A stretch of 64,000 nucleotides of DNA from Lonicera japonica (taxonomy: Eukaryota; Streptophyta; Magnoliopsida; Dipsacales; Caprifoliaceae), in assembly GCA_021464415.1 (NCBI GenBank), contig CM038469.1, forward strand, positions 14,052,501 through 14,116,500. Reading direction: 5' to 3'. Below the pieces are notes generated by a model. It ran no database searches and was not told the DNA's origin. It saw nothing but the letters and a program-made list of their open reading frames with translations. Made by a program: the position numbers and the translations under genes. Below, piece by piece: positions 33,962-46,984 of this stretch (its first letter is position 1; every line of letters starts with the position of its first letter).

Positions 33962-36713
33962 ATCTCCCATTCTTAATTAATTTCGTCCTCGAAATTCACT
34001 AAGGAATAAATGAGGCACACAATGACACATGCACAATAACCTACCCATATGGTTTCTCCCGTCCTCAAGAGGTAACGAAGGTTCTCGAAGGGCTAAAGTT
34101 CGGGCTCAGGACACCTAAACAACTTCCAAAATCATAAAGTGACTAAGGAGTCGAAAAGTTAAATTTGTCAAATCAGGAACACAAGATAACTCTTCATCTA
34201 ACACGGTCATGACACCCGTCACATTACAAGTTCAAAATCGGAACCGTACTTGGCCACATTAAGCTATAAAGCTTCCATACACAAGCATCATCTAGTAATT
34301 AGGGTTGAAGAATGTAGTTTCCTCTTCTTATTACCCTATGGGTTTTATTCGCAACAAGGAGACACGGTTTGTGGAATTCCAAGGATTCAAGTTACATGCT
34401 TGGAAAATACTACTCCATACTATTATAGATGGAAATAAAAGGGAAGGGTTCAACTTTATCCTAGACTGACTCTATATCATCCATCAAAATAAAATGGGAG
34501 GATTCTCCCTTGACTCTATAGAAACTTTCAATCATACAATGGTCGCCCACACAAGGAGTAAAATCTCCTTTCCTATGAATCCTTCTGGGGAAATGCTTAA
34601 TCACCACCATATGGTTAAAGCCATACGCTTATACTTATATTGAAGGGAACACCTACCTCAGAAGAGCCCACACAAAATAATTTAAACTACAAGGCTTGAA
34701 ATAAAGTTCGTATCTTGCTAACGGTATAAAATACTCAAGGTCAATCTAAGATGAGGTTGCCTAATCTCCCAAATAGATGGAGGATTTTTCGGAAGTTCAT
34801 CGTACAACCGAACTCCTTCGAGGATCACCCACATGGACTTACGAGCACGTAACCACTTCATAACCAGAGTGTGAACCATCTCTCGTATAACTTGACATGT
34901 GTAGTACTATCACGTACAAGAGTGCGACAACAATCGGGCTATGGTAGGAAAGAGGTTCACGCTATACAATCATAAAACCCAGTTCGTCATCTGTCGCCCT
35001 TCTTTTTACGCCTAAGTTTCATGATCGGAATTGAGTTACTCCTTGTGACTCAACCAAACGAGGAAGAAAGAAACTTGGATTCTTATCCTAGGTTTGCTAC
35101 AATTTACTTACGAGGGATGGTTATAATTATGAGCAGCTAGAAGGAAACATACTGACTAAAAGGAATCATAATGAAAATTAGGTTCCCCTCCTTGAAATTT
35201 TCGGAGCACCGCCTTGGCTTCCGAACTTGACTCACGAAAACGTCAAAGTTTTACTCAAAAAAAACGTAATCACACTTTGCCTCGGTTCTTAAGGAAGGTA
35301 GAATAATTCTCTTGGGATCTTCACACTAGTCTCCGATGCTCGAACATAAAAATATTCGACTCGAGAATTTCAGGCATGCATATTAATCTTCCCTATTGTG
35401 GTTTTCTATGCCATTAATCACACACCACCCTAAAAGGGTGTCCATATAGGAAAGTAAAAAGAATATTCTCACAATACTAATCTCAACTTCGTTAATCGTA
35501 AAGATTAACCAATGATCCGTCTAGCTTTTGGTGAGATCACGCTAACTTATTACAAGGTGAGTCCTAAAACCAAGGTCATCTAATCAAATGCTAACAAAAT
35601 TATAAATCAAATCTCTATGACTATATACTAAGAGTACAAAAGTAACAACGGCTATGGTTTGCCCATCCCATGCTCATCCGCTGCGTCACTCTAATAAATC
35701 TTCCTAACTATAAGGGAATGAAACTATGCTTAAATTCAATGTGCAGTCAACTATTTCACCCTAAGTGAGTTCATGGAGAAATATTCATTCTTATAGAGAT
35801 GAGCAAAAGGGACAGATGGGCTTATAGAGACTAAAGCATTAAACAAGTTTTGATCTCCCCTAAGGAGGAAATGTGACCGTTATAAACACACGCTGAATTG
35901 TTGGAATCACAAAAGGGCATACATCCCTTTCTTATTCAAATCCGAACTCTAAGGATTTGAAGGCTTAGTAAAACTCGGTCTTATGTTCTAATTTCTAATC
36001 CAACTCCAAGAAATTCCATAGTTTCACTAGAGATAAAGTACACGAATAAGACATGTGGTTCCTCACACAGAGCAAATTCTAGTACTCTAACCACTTTATT
36101 ATAACACTTTAACCAAACTAGGATTAGCCGACTTATTCTCTCTCATAACACCAAATCTACATGCTTGATCACTACTATACTAGCTTGAAATCACGACGTT
36201 GATCATATATGAGGCTCACCACACATGAGAATCAAAAGAGAAATAATAGGGTGAACGCAAGGAATGGAACTTCAATGGTCACCTGGCATAGGTTTACCAC
36301 GTTTTAATTCCCGTTGGCAACAGTAGACTGGCGACTTATAAGATAGTCAACCGTTGGCCGGCGGATGACTAAAATATAATCCATCAGTCACATATAGCTA
36401 ATCATGAGGTAAAACTAGTTTCGAACACGGACAAGCATTTGAATAAAAAAGGAATAGGAGCCAAGGATTGAGTCATTTACAAAAGGAGGTCAAATTAAGT
36501 GAAGAGTAAAATTTTCGTGGATTGATGCTGCCAAGACAAGCTAACATCTCATTCCACTGTTCTCCCATTTCCCAAGTATTCCAACGGTAGAATTATCTAT
36601 CGCACGAAAATGTATCGATATTGAGGGACACCGCCATGGTTCACCTCTCTAAAATAGGATCTACCCTATGAACCCCGCGAAGAAATATTGAACCTAAACC
36701 TCTTATACCAACT
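33962..36713 (-). other. Interior of element J, non-coding
   Basis: 2752 bp with no open frame above about 60 codons and no retroelement motif. About the first 1.1 kb (plus coordinates 33962-35100) is homologous to the interior of K. It may be a conserved RNA carried by a protein-coding partner element; that is inference. Confidence 0.65.
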
Positions 36714-38460
36714 TGTGACGCCCCGAATCCCGTTCCGAGAATTTCACCTCCGAGACTCGGTTAATCACGGTGCCGTACGCGACGGCGGGATTAAATTAAA
36801 ACAATTTAAAAATATATCTAAAACATTTATTGTGTAAAATTCCAATTCAGAAAAATTTTGGCATGTGGAGTGTGACGCCCCGAATCCCGTTTCGAGATTT
36901 TTACCTTTGGGACCCGGTTAATCACGGATGCCGTGCGCGACGGCGGGTTTAAAAAATAAAAATCACAACCTTTAAAAATCTTTTTCTTGGATAAAACTTA
37001 ATCCGTTGAAAAACACGTTTTACAAAATTTCAGCACGAGGAGTTCGTTTAAACAACAATCCGCCCTGTAATTAAAAATAAAAAGAATAACCTATGTTCAA
37101 TCATTTCACAATCAACCATTTAATAAAAATACTTCTCAACCTATTCACTTTATCAAAGTCTATTTAAGTATACAATTATACAACAGTCCCAAATCCTTTT
37201 AAATATATACAAATGTCTGAAAATATAATATAAAGGCCTCAATGGCATTGTCCTTGTATTAAGGATTACAAAGTAGTTCGAGGTCATCAGAGCTTCTACG
37301 GATGTACAGCGCGTGCCACCCTCGAGTATGGACCTTCAAAACTGTTGAGAAGGAAGGAATGAGCCAAATCTGGGCTCAGTGGAAACTATAGAGTTTTGAT
37401 ATAGAAAATACTTTACTTTAATATAATAGTTTGAAAACCATGCAACCCACACACTCAAGTGCATGCCAAACCCCTCTAGGATTTCTATCCTAGCTAGCTA
37501 CCCGGAAGCACTGCCCGACTAACCAACTTTACCTCTAGGCATTCCATAGGATAAGCCCCTCACTTATTCTAATATCACTAGAGGACCGCTAGTCCAAGGC
37601 TATCTTATTTCAAACTCTAGCTTCCTAGGTTTTATCATACAAGGTCGACTCGCTTTAGAACGTGTAACAACACTACCAAGTACTATCCCGTGCTCATACC
37701 GAGAGTTGGTGACTAATGGCCAAGCATTTATCATTTCCTCTTTGTAATTTAGTTCATTATGAGTTTCGTGCTTGGCCAACTAATATGCATTGCCACTAAA
37801 TCATTCAACTTAAGCACTACGTTACGGTGTCCTCCAATCTAGCCATTCATTTGCTATGCCCACCACTTTAATTGCTAATGTCCTATGTTTAACATGAACT
37901 GGTAGACTAATTTTATAACTACATGCGTCCATGCACTCGTATGTTATCTAAGGATCAATAGTATTAGAACTTTCCACATTAGGCATTAGTTCATTATGAA
38001 TGGTCATATGATTCTTTAAGCAAATTATGGTCCGTACAATAAAATACGTATTCATTCTTACGTTATATGCAATATATCTAAAACAATACATATAACATAA
38101 TACAAGATATACTATAATATCACTTATCAAAGTCACTATCACATTCGTCACTCATGACGTGCAAGTATCATCCGAGACATAGCCTCTTATTCTCAATAGT
38201 TAACCATGTCATCCGAGACATGTATCTCAATGGCCATCATAGCCTTGACAATCACAATAATATCTATAGTTTCCCAAGCGTCACCATGTCTGCATTTTGT
38301 GGCCTTTCACCCACACTGCAGCAGGGCCTCTCGCTCATTTCCGTGCACGGTTTCGGGTCTTTCACCTAGGGGCACTCTGTCCCAACTTAAGGTCCCAATC
38401 GTTAGAAACTAACCCAGGACCATCACTGGACTAATGTCATCTCATCATCACATTATACAC

Positions 38461-38494
<34 letters not shown>

Positions 38495-41400
38495 CCATGA
38501 ATCGCACCATATACACATTACCACATTCATAGAACCCATTATTCGCAAAATACAATGAAATAATAAAAATGTATCATATGTGTACTCACGCCAATAAGGT
38601 AATTCACATTTAGGGCCTTATCATCAATCACCCACGTACATATATGTAACAAGCCCATATATATATGAATCAACATGTACGTATATATATATCTTGTTTC
38701 ACTGTGCCGATAAGATAATTCGCATATTAGGCTTTATAGTCATTTATAAATATGTGTGTGCGTGTCTATTTATGTCAAGCCCACGCAACCGGCCAATTAG
38801 TGTGTTGTCGGGATTCACCTCTCATAGTGTATCATGTGCATAAAACTAAAGTCGCATGATCCTTACCCAAGTTCTTACGTCATTATATTAAGCCGAACAA
38901 CAGGTCCTAAGTGCCTCGCCTAACCGGTAAGCTTACAGTACTTCTAGCCTCTTTTTTTTTGAATAAGACTACAACAGCTTATAACTCACCAATTGATGTT
39001 TTTGACATTCCTATAATGCACCAAAGCCACATTCTCACCACTAGTCACAACAAAGGTCTATATAAAGCGCTAAGCTCAAAGTTAGAATTTATCATTACTG
39101 CCTTAGTGGGTTCTTGGTTCAATACTCATGTAATAGGTTCAATACCTTTAACCAATAAAATATATGCATATATCTATCATTTACAATCTATAACCAATCA
39201 TTCTATGCACACAAATCCCCAAAACCCAATTTTCTAGTCTATACACCTTACTACCGAATGGGTATGATATGTAGGAACAAGTTTATGGGTCATAGCATGA
39301 TAAGAGTTAATAATACATGATATATATATATATGCGATATTCTACTCTTATGCACCATCAATTGATCCTCAAACCAACCAAACTCAGATACACATCATAA
39401 CCTAGGGCTTTTCATCTAAATCACCATTTTTGTGTGAAATTGATACACAACACATGATAGTTTTAAAAATAAACAAATTTAAGGTTAATGTTCCCACCTA
39501 ATCGAAGCCTTATCCTCGAATTGATGATGCTTAGCCCCAAATTTAGAGCCCCAATCCCGAGCTCAAGCAGCCATGGAGATGTGTAGGTGGAGAAGATGAT
39601 GAATAGTGCATAGGAGGTTGCTTGGATGATTGAGGCTTTGATCTTTGGTGTAGAGGATGATAGATGAGTGGAAAAATCCTCACTTTCTCTTTCTAAAAGC
39701 TCTACAATGGTGTGATGAAGAATGAGGAAGAAGTAGCTCACGTGTGTATATATATCTGCTGCTCTAACTTTCGCGGGTACTGTTCACGCGTATGGGGTTT
39801 GCAGCGCTGAACTTTGGACGGCCATAACTTCGAACTCGGATGTCCGATTGAGGTGATCTTTAGGTCCATGGAAATCTTATTCGGAGCTCTACAACTTCCT
39901 AGTGTTATCGAATGAACAACTAATACTGATTGACCTTTTTCGCGCTCAGTTTTGACCCAGTAGAAGTTCGAATTTGCCTTTCACTGAAACACAAAAGTTG
40001 TAGATTGCCTAAAAATATAGGGTATTATGCAAACAAAAACTCAATATGACGAAGAACGAAGGAGTTATGCTTCCTCCAAGTTAGCCCAAAATCATGAAGT
40101 TGGGTAAATTAAAAACTTGAAATTTACATCCCGATTTCAACTCGAATCACCCGAAATGACTTACTGACATTTTACCAAGCTTAAATACACAAATATGACC
40201 TATCGGAAGTCTTCGAACCCTGTCTCTCCTTTTAAAACAGTATTTCACTATTCGGAGCTCGAAATCGCTTTACTCGCAATTTTTGAACACGCTAGGCTTG
40301 CGATTTAGGAACGGGGTGTTACATGGAGTCTATAAAGTTAATAATTCCAAAACATGTATATAACAATGTAAGTTTCAAAAATCTTTGAATCAAACTCCAC
40401 ATTCACATAGATTCATCTCCAACCATTTAATCACAAATGTTATACAATACAATTTCCTCCAACAAGATCCCAAGCAATACTTTTAAATCCATGTATAAAA
40501 TCATATATATGTGTATCATAGAGTATTGTTTACTATCGCACCAGTAATTGAGTGCTTAACATGGAACCTCTTCAATTCAACGTAGAAATTAGGGATTCTT
40601 ATATAATTCGTAGTTTATAATCATATCAAGTCTAAATCAAACAAAGAATTAAGAAGAATCATCCCAAAACCCCATGGACATGCAATTATTGGAACTATAT
40701 ACAAAATAATCATTTTTGCTTGGATTTGAGATGAATAACTTTTAATAACTTCAAAACAAGTTGGAATATTATTGTTCCCACCTTTATAGGGTTAATCCCT
40801 CAAAGAATCGCAACGAAATCGAGCCGAAAAAGCACCAAATTCGAAATTCCTAATTCCTTAAAACCCTAGCCATGGTGGGTGTGATGAAAGAGATGATGAA
40901 CAGTGATTTAGAGCTCAAATCTCAGATAGAGGACGAAAGATGCGCAAGAATCTCTCTATGGAACTCTCTAGATGTGGTCTTGGGTTGTGTGGGTAGAAAT
41001 TTGTGTTTGGTGGTGATAAATGGTGAGAAAAATGGGTTAAAATGTGTTAAAATTCGACACCCAGGTCTCTGGGATCGATCCTAGGTTTCTGGGACCGATC
41101 CCAGAAACATTCTGTCCACTCTTTGTTTTTCGCTGCACTGACCACTGTTGGTATTCTGGCCATAACTCCTTGCTCGGAACTTGGATTGGGGTGATCCTTA
41201 TGTCTACGGAAAGCTAATTCAAATCTCTAAAAGTTCTTAAGAGGAAGTTTTCCTAAATTATGGATGAGTAATTCCCAGAAATTCAAAGAATATAGCTTTC
41301 TTCCACTATGCTACCAAATGACCAGATTTTAACGAATGGCCTACTTCAGGCACTGTTTTGACCAACAAGAAATATGAATTGGCTTTCAGTCAAAACACGA

Positions 41401-41719
41401 AAGTTGTAAAATGGTATGAAACCTAGAGATAGGCATAAACGGTGACTAAATCGGATAAGAGACGAAGAAGTTACGAAGGATCAAAGTTAGCGAAAAACTT
41501 GAAATCGCATAAGGCCGAAACTTAGGATTTGCAAGCCGAAATCGATTCAGACCACCCGAATCACTAAATGATCACTAACACGAATCTAAGTAGATTAATA
41601 TAATTAATATAAGATGATAGAACACTGAAAGACTCCACAAATCGAGTTTTCACCACTCGAGATGAAATGAACGGTTGAACGAAGTTGAATACGGTGAGAT
41701 GAAAGTATGGGGTATTACA
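36714..41719 (-). repeat. 5' LTR of element J, split by a solo LTR
   Basis: Parts 36714-36870 and 40324-41719 join to 1548 bp and match the other J LTR along their length. The palindromes are at about 41070-41106 (GGATCGATCC, then CTGGGACCGATCCCAG). Confidence 0.87.
36871..40323 (-). mobile_element. Large gypsy-type solo LTR (3.45 kb) in the J LTR
   Basis: Starts TGTGACGCCCC, ends GGGTGTTACA in plus reading, with perfect duplication TGGAG (36866-36870 and 40324-40328); the empty site is in the other J LTR near 32566. A second, left-truncated copy is at 46985-50184. It holds the structured block (38277-38410), the stem TGAGCC/GGCTCA (37360-37378) and TA microsatellites at about 38465-38490 and 39319-39334. 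The short frames inside are not genes. Confidence 0.9.
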
Positions 41720-41818
41720 GTATTTTAGGCCACTGTGGAGACTAGGGATGAAGCGAAAGTTATAGCCTCCATAAATGAAGCATCCGGGGATGGTGATGGT
41801 CAAAGGCAACAGCAGTGA
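41720..41818 (+). pseudogene. Antisense gene of F, C-terminal fragment
   Basis: Continues the frame after J: a TAG, then ATVETRDEAKVIASINEA, a short Gly/Asp/Gln tail and TGA at 41816-41818. The TAG could come from CAG by C to T change. Confidence 0.65.
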
Positions 41819-42310
41819 ACTTTCCTTCCTTTTTTTGTAATCATTGGATCTTGAAGCCCCTCTATGTGTAATATCTCTTTATGAATGATAATAGAGTTTT
41901 TGCTATACATGTTTGTATTTGACTATTTACTACATTGTCCAACTGTTTTACCAAACCAAGTAAACAATTGCATAATAACTCGTTCAATTTTTGGTAAATG
42001 TTGACATTTTGTTTGTTTTTTGACTTACCAAGTCTTGCAACTTTTTGTTGAAAATATAAACTTTATTCGGCTTACCAAGCCGTCACAATGCCTCCTTAGG
42101 CAATTGCATCATTATCAGCCTACCAGGCTCTTGGATTTTTTTAACAAGTTGTACGATTATGCCTACTCGACAATAACACTCATATCGGCCTACCAGGCTT
42201 GTAGTGCATTTAGCTTACCGATATTTATTAATCAATTTTCGTTAAAAGAATACAACATTGATATACTTTAACTAAATAAAGCACCAATCTGTGTAGTTGG
42301 CTTCTATGGC
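41819..42310. other. Convergent 3' region of element F with a row of hairpins
   Basis: This lies between the end of the plus-strand antisense gene and the truncated minus-strand integrase. Hairpins: GACTT-ACC-AAGTC (42022-42034), CGGCTT-ACC-AAGCCG (42068-42082), AGCCT-ACC-AGGCT (42117-42129) and GGCCT-ACC-AGGCT (42187-42199, one G-T pair). The stems differ but stay paired and the loop stays ACC. No coding frame is visible. Confidence 0.6.
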
Positions 42311-42464
42311 CTTGCCTACTAGGGGAATTGCACTTTGTGAAGTAGTCAGTGACAACTAATAAAAAAAATCTGGAACCATAAGCCTTTCGGAAGGAGGCCC
42401 AAAATATCCAATCCCCATTTTGTAAATGGCCAGGGACTAGTCAAAGGGAAAAGTTCAACCCTAA
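42311..42464 (-). pseudogene. pol: Integrase core stub of element F
   Basis: The minus strand reads a degraded start of the integrase catalytic domain: WPF-KWG-DI-GP-type wording, then a phrase equivalent to the TDYFTKW motif. It breaks off near 42311, so most of the core and the C-terminal domain are absent. Solo LTR E separates it from the zinc-finger part at 44786. Confidence 0.65.
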
Positions 42465-44785
42465 TGTAACATCACGTATTTAATTATTTTGTATTAATCC
42501 CATTGTACACATGTGAATGATCGTTTAGTGATTCGAGTGGTCCAAATCGATTTCGGTTGGTAAATAGGAAGTTTTAGTTCTTTGCAATTCGTTGATTCTA
42601 GCTAACTTTGAGCTATCGTAATTTTTTCGTTTCTTGTCCGATTAAGATTCCGTTCGTGTACATTTCTAGCTTTTATACCATTCTGCAACTTTCGTGTTTT
42701 GACCAAAAGCTAATTCGCACTCCTTGTGGGTCAAAACAGGGTGCAAAGTAGGCCCATCGCTAAATTCTGGTCATTCGGTGCTTTGGCAGAGCGCTGCCTT
42801 CGGCGAATTTCTGGAGATAATCTATTCATAATTTTGGAAAACTTCCTCTTAAGAAGTTGTAGATCTTTGCATTACCTTTCCGTGGACATAAAGATCACCC
42901 CAATCCAAGTTTCGAGCAATGAGTTATAACCAAATTACCAACAGTGGTTAGTGCAGCCAAAATTAAAGTTTGGACAGAATGTTTATGGGATCGATCCCAG
43001 AAAACCTAGGATCGGTCCCAGACCCCTGTGTGTCGAATTTTCTAGAGTTTTAACCCCATTTTCTCACCATTTATCACATTAATTCACCAAATTCGACCCA
43101 AACTTCCTCCTATCAACTTGAGGGCTTTAGAGAGAGATATAGGTGGTTCTTAGAAGGATTATTACTCATTTTTCAAAATCAATCCAAAATAAAAGCTCCA
43201 AATCCCCCGAATCATCCTCCTGGTAGCTATTCATCATCTTCCTCGCTGGGATTTCTTTGGACAAGGCTTGAACCTTCATATTTTCTTCTTCTTTCTCGTT
43301 GATAAGTCGAGGTAGGGGTTTCTTGCTTTCAAAACTTGTTAACTATGGTTTTATTCTTCAAAAAATTTTAATGTTTGACTCATACTTGTTTGAGAATTTA
43401 ATTACAAGTATGATTATGGTGCCTTTTGATTTATGAGGTTATGAATATACGATTTGAGGAAAGATATGTCATAGACACTTAATATAAAGCATTTCTTGAG
43501 TTATATGAGATATTCCTTTATTGTATCGTAACTAATAAAGTTTCCATAGTGTGGTTTGAAGCAATATATGCCATGTACACTTGAGATAAATGAAATATTG
43601 AAATCATTTTACATATTCCATAATTGTGTGAATATTAAGAGTTGGTGGAATTAAATTGTTGTTGATAGATATACATCATGGAAAATATGTTGGAATTTGT
43701 TGAAGGGTGTTTGGCATAAATTACTTCAACGGCACATTTAGTGGCATGATTTGCATAATCTACATCCATGGTGTGTCAACCGAAGGCCCGGAGATTTTAC
43801 GGCAAGCTCTTGAACGCAATTGTAACTTGTGATTTAATTGGCTATCTCGTGAAAGGCTTATATCTTCTTATATTGGTTCGAGGAGCTTGTATTCCTCAAA
43901 AATGGATATCTTGTATCGATTGAATAGTGCTTGCCGGGATGGGAAAAATAGGCAGGGCCCGGTGCCCTTGGGTTGAAAAGCCCTAAACCCCTAGGGGAGT
44001 AATGTTTGGCTGCCTATAAGCCACCGGTGTGGAGCCCGGGAACCTAGGCAAATTAGGAAGGCAATATGGTTTTGTTGTTATCGATGTTTATATGGGATCG
44101 GGATGATTGATCCCAGAATTGTTGATATCTATATTCATATAGGATCGGGACAATTGATCCCAAGGTATTAACTTGATGATTCGACATCTCGATGGCATTG
44201 GATGATAGTCACAGCTCAGGCTCTCTATTGTATGGTAATCGGTTGACACGAGAGGTAAACTGCATTAGCACATTCATGCATAATTTATTTGATGAACATG
44301 GTTCTTGTTGATATTATCGAATTACATGTGGTTTGAAATATATGTTCATAAACCAGTTTTTGAACACATGCCCCTTCACCCCCCCTACTGAGCAAATAGC
44401 TCACCCTAGTTTTCTTTAAATCCTTACAGGTACGCACGAGTCTCATGAGGACAAAGAAGCGATGGGATCAGGGACGAAATAGAAGCTCTGATACAATTCA
44501 TTTTTGGTTTATATATATATATATATATGTGTTTTTCGAGAAGTCACGGCTAGCCCAAGGAGTTATATACTTTAAGAATTCATATGGTTTGGGTATACAT
44601 ATATGATGCATGCTTGAATGTTATGATATGTTTATATACCCCTCTACTTAGAACCCTTAATATGCATGATGTTGCCTGTTTGTTTCCTTTCATTATATAC
44701 CCATCTTAGTCTTATTAAGATGGGTTAGTAATGCTCCAAGTCTTAATTACAGGTGTTATCCTGTAGATTAAGGCAAGGTGTTACA
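42465..44785 (+). mobile_element. Solo LTR E in the integrase gene of F
   Basis: 2321 bp, TGTAACATCACG to AAGGTGTTACA, perfect duplication CCTAA (42460-42464 and 44786-44790). It includes the perfect palindrome TGGGATCGATCCCA (42986-42999), a second decayed one at about 43006-43021, and the stem TGAGC/GCTCA (44389-44403). Related in wording to A and the J LTR. Confidence 0.9.
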
Positions 44786-46462
44786 CCTAAGTTTATGGAT
44801 GATTGGTGCATGTTTCTGGCACTTATAGTATTTCTTGGTATAAACAGGGCATCTCCTTCAATGTAAGGCAGCCAATAACTCTACCTTCTCACTCGGTGAG
44901 CTAATGATTGACTGCCTGTATGACTCAGACAACTCCCTTCACGAAGTTCAAATAGAACTTCTTGAACCTTCTTCGGGTGAACACATCCCAAATGAGGGCC
45001 TGAAAAATGTCTTATGTTTAACTTACAATTTTGGGACTACAAATATCAGCTGGCTTGAGCTTTAACTATGTAAGCTTCATTGTTGCCATTGGGTAAAATT
45101 CCATCTCTAAGATTGTGGATGATTGGATTAATACAACTAACTCCCAAATCGGCATCGATCTTACACACCACATGGCAATTTTGCTCGGCATCTATACTTG
45201 GTTTTGGCAGAAATTCTACCTCAACGATCTTTTTCAAGTTAGACTCAATCATCAAGGCAAGAGTTGCCAGGGCATCAGCGTGGCTATTGCTCATTCTGGA
45301 AAACTTTTCAAGGTACGCCGATTTAAAGCTTTTGAATATTTTTTGTGCAATCCTCATGTAAGCCTCCATCCTTTGGTTTTTAGCAGAATACTCTCCAGTT
45401 AGTTGATTTTCCACTAGCTGGGAGTCATAATGAATGACCAAGTTTTGCACACCAAGTACCTTTGCTTTCTTTAAACCCACTATGAAGGCCTCATACTCGG
45501 TTTCGTTATTTGAGGCAGTAAAGCCTAGCCGAATAGCTTGTTAAATCACAAATTTTTTTAGGGATTCAAGTACAATGCCAACACCTAAACCTTCTCTAGT
45601 TAATGACATCAATAAACATAGTCCATGTATCTTTCTAAATGATCGAATCTTGGTCTTGTTAAATTTCAGTACTATCTATATTCATAATATCTATAATTGC
45701 CCCCAGTTTTAGTAGTTGGTTGGTCAAGTGGTGCAATTGTTGCCCCCACCATAGGATCAGTAGGGCTTTCTGTGAATTCAGCAATAAAGTCAACTAACAC
45801 TTAACCTTCGATTGCTATTTTGGGTTTATATTCGATGTGAAATCTGCCGAGTTCAACATACTATTTCTTCATACAGTTAAATGAGTCTGATTGGTACTAC
45901 TTTTATGGGAATTGATTTCAGTACTTTGATTGGGTGAGCACTGAAGTAATGATGCAATGCTTAAGAAGCATTGATTAGGGCAAGTACAAGCTCTTCTATT
46001 TGCAAATAATTCAGCTTAGCGTCTACCAAACTTTTGCTAACTTAGTAAACTGGCTCTATATTCCCTTATCTTTCCTAATTAGGGTGGCACTAATTGCATT
46101 TATTGAGGAGGATAGGTAGACAAAAAGTTGTTTATAATGGTTTAAGATTGAGATTAAGGGTGGGCTACTAAGATAAGTTTTCAAATTGACTAAAGGCTTT
46201 ATCACATTCTTCATCCTAAACAAATACTTTAAATTTTTTAAAGTTTTGAAAAAGGGTTAACATCTGTTAGAGCATTTGGAGATAAATATGTTCAATGAAG
46301 CGATCATAATTGTCAATTTCGAAAGTTCCTTGAGGCTGGTCGTTAGTTTAAGGTTCTACAAGGCTTTTATCTTTTTTTAATTTACTTCAATCTCTTTGTG
46401 GTTGACCATGAATCCAAGGAATTTTCCAGAACTGATCCTGAAATGCACTTGGTTGCGTTGAG
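44786..46462 (-). pseudogene. pol: Pol of element F: RT end, RNase H, archaeal-type RNase H, integrase finger
   Basis: Read right to left. 46462-46250: end of RT (LN-TKC, then a GKFLGFMV-like phrase, degraded). About 46200-45800: RNase H with stops. 45780-45700: connecting phrase ADFIAEFTE-like and GATIAPLDQP. 45480-45046: an uninterrupted 144-codon frame with VIHYDSQLVENQ and NSHADALATLA, the archaeal-type RNase H domain that marks the Tat lineage. 45040-44790: HHCC finger region of integrase (REGSCLSHTGSQSLA, then KCQKHAP). In the living element this polyprotein makes and integrates cDNA. Confidence 0.82.
45046..45480 (-). pseudogene. Archaeal-type RNase H domain of element F
   Basis: The best preserved coding piece of F. 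The catalytic Asp of the HYDS motif and the His and Asp of SHADALA are present, and the usual NQLTGEYSAKNQRMEAY segment lies between them. It is open for 144 codons although neighbours on both sides have stops, but no independent start or promoter is visible, so this is probably chance. Confidence 0.8.
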
Positions 46463-46984
46463 TGTAGTACCCCCCGTGTTTCATTTGCTTGTTAATCTCA
46501 TTCTTAAGCTTGTTTATAGCTTAATCTCCACATTGGATAGTGAATTTTAGATCCCGGTTCCGTTTAGATGACCCAACACTTTTATCATGTCATACAAGCA
46601 TATTACATTTGTGTGGGGTATCGTTTAATGATTCGGGTGGTCTAAATTGAAATTAAGATATTAATCGTGTGGTTTCACTTTACACGATTTCTGAATTTTA
46701 AATTTTTGAGACATCATAACTTCTTCATTTCTTATTCGATTGAGTCACTGTTTATGCCCCTAGTTAGGTTTTGATCCATTCTACAATTTTCGTATTTCGA
46801 CTGAAAGCCAATTCATGCTCCTCATGGGTCAAAACTCTATGAAGTAAACTAATTGTTAAAATCTAATCATTTGGTAAAGTAATGGCAAATTGTTGTCTTC
46901 TATGGATTTTTGCATTAAATCTATCAAAAATTTGGAGATACTTAAAGCCAAAAGTTGTAGCTCGTCGAGTCTTCTTTCCGATGA

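Larger units (their letters stand above)
32414..41719 (-). mobile_element. Element J: non-autonomous gypsy element with a nested solo LTR
   Basis: Both LTRs are 1548 bp (32414-33961, and 36714-41719 after removing its insertion). Perfect duplication GTATT (32409-32413 and 41720-41724). The interior is 2752 bp. Left of 36714 the minus strand reads AGTTGGTATAAGAGG, a primer site of the initiator-Met kind; right of 33961 the minus strand reads ACGAAATTAATTAAGAATGGGAGAT, the polypurine end. No gag, RT or integrase motif is present in the interior. Confidence 0.87.
7985..41818 (+). pseudogene. Antisense extra gene of element F (putative gypsy-type transposon protein), five fragments
   Basis: Fragments: 7985-8144, 9489-9609, 26632-27259, 30990-32413, 41720-41818, together about 2.4 kb (roughly 800 codons). 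The frame continues across the first junctions: after removing the solo LTR at 8145-9488 and element K with one target copy each, the reading goes on through FHSLLVDFLRVN and then GIAKLNIQFHLTLG. Across element J it goes from ACPNRVF to ATVETRDEAK after one stop and ends at TGA 41816-41818. The first part resembles the conserved block of plant putative gypsy type transposon proteins; the fourth fragment is a long charged coiled coil. Extra ORFs, some antisense between pol and the 3' LTR, are known in Tat elements. Several in-frame stops (for example TAG in fragment 1) and at least one frameshift near 26730 make it a pseudogene. Family assignment is from memory of the pattern, not a search. Confidence 0.7.
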
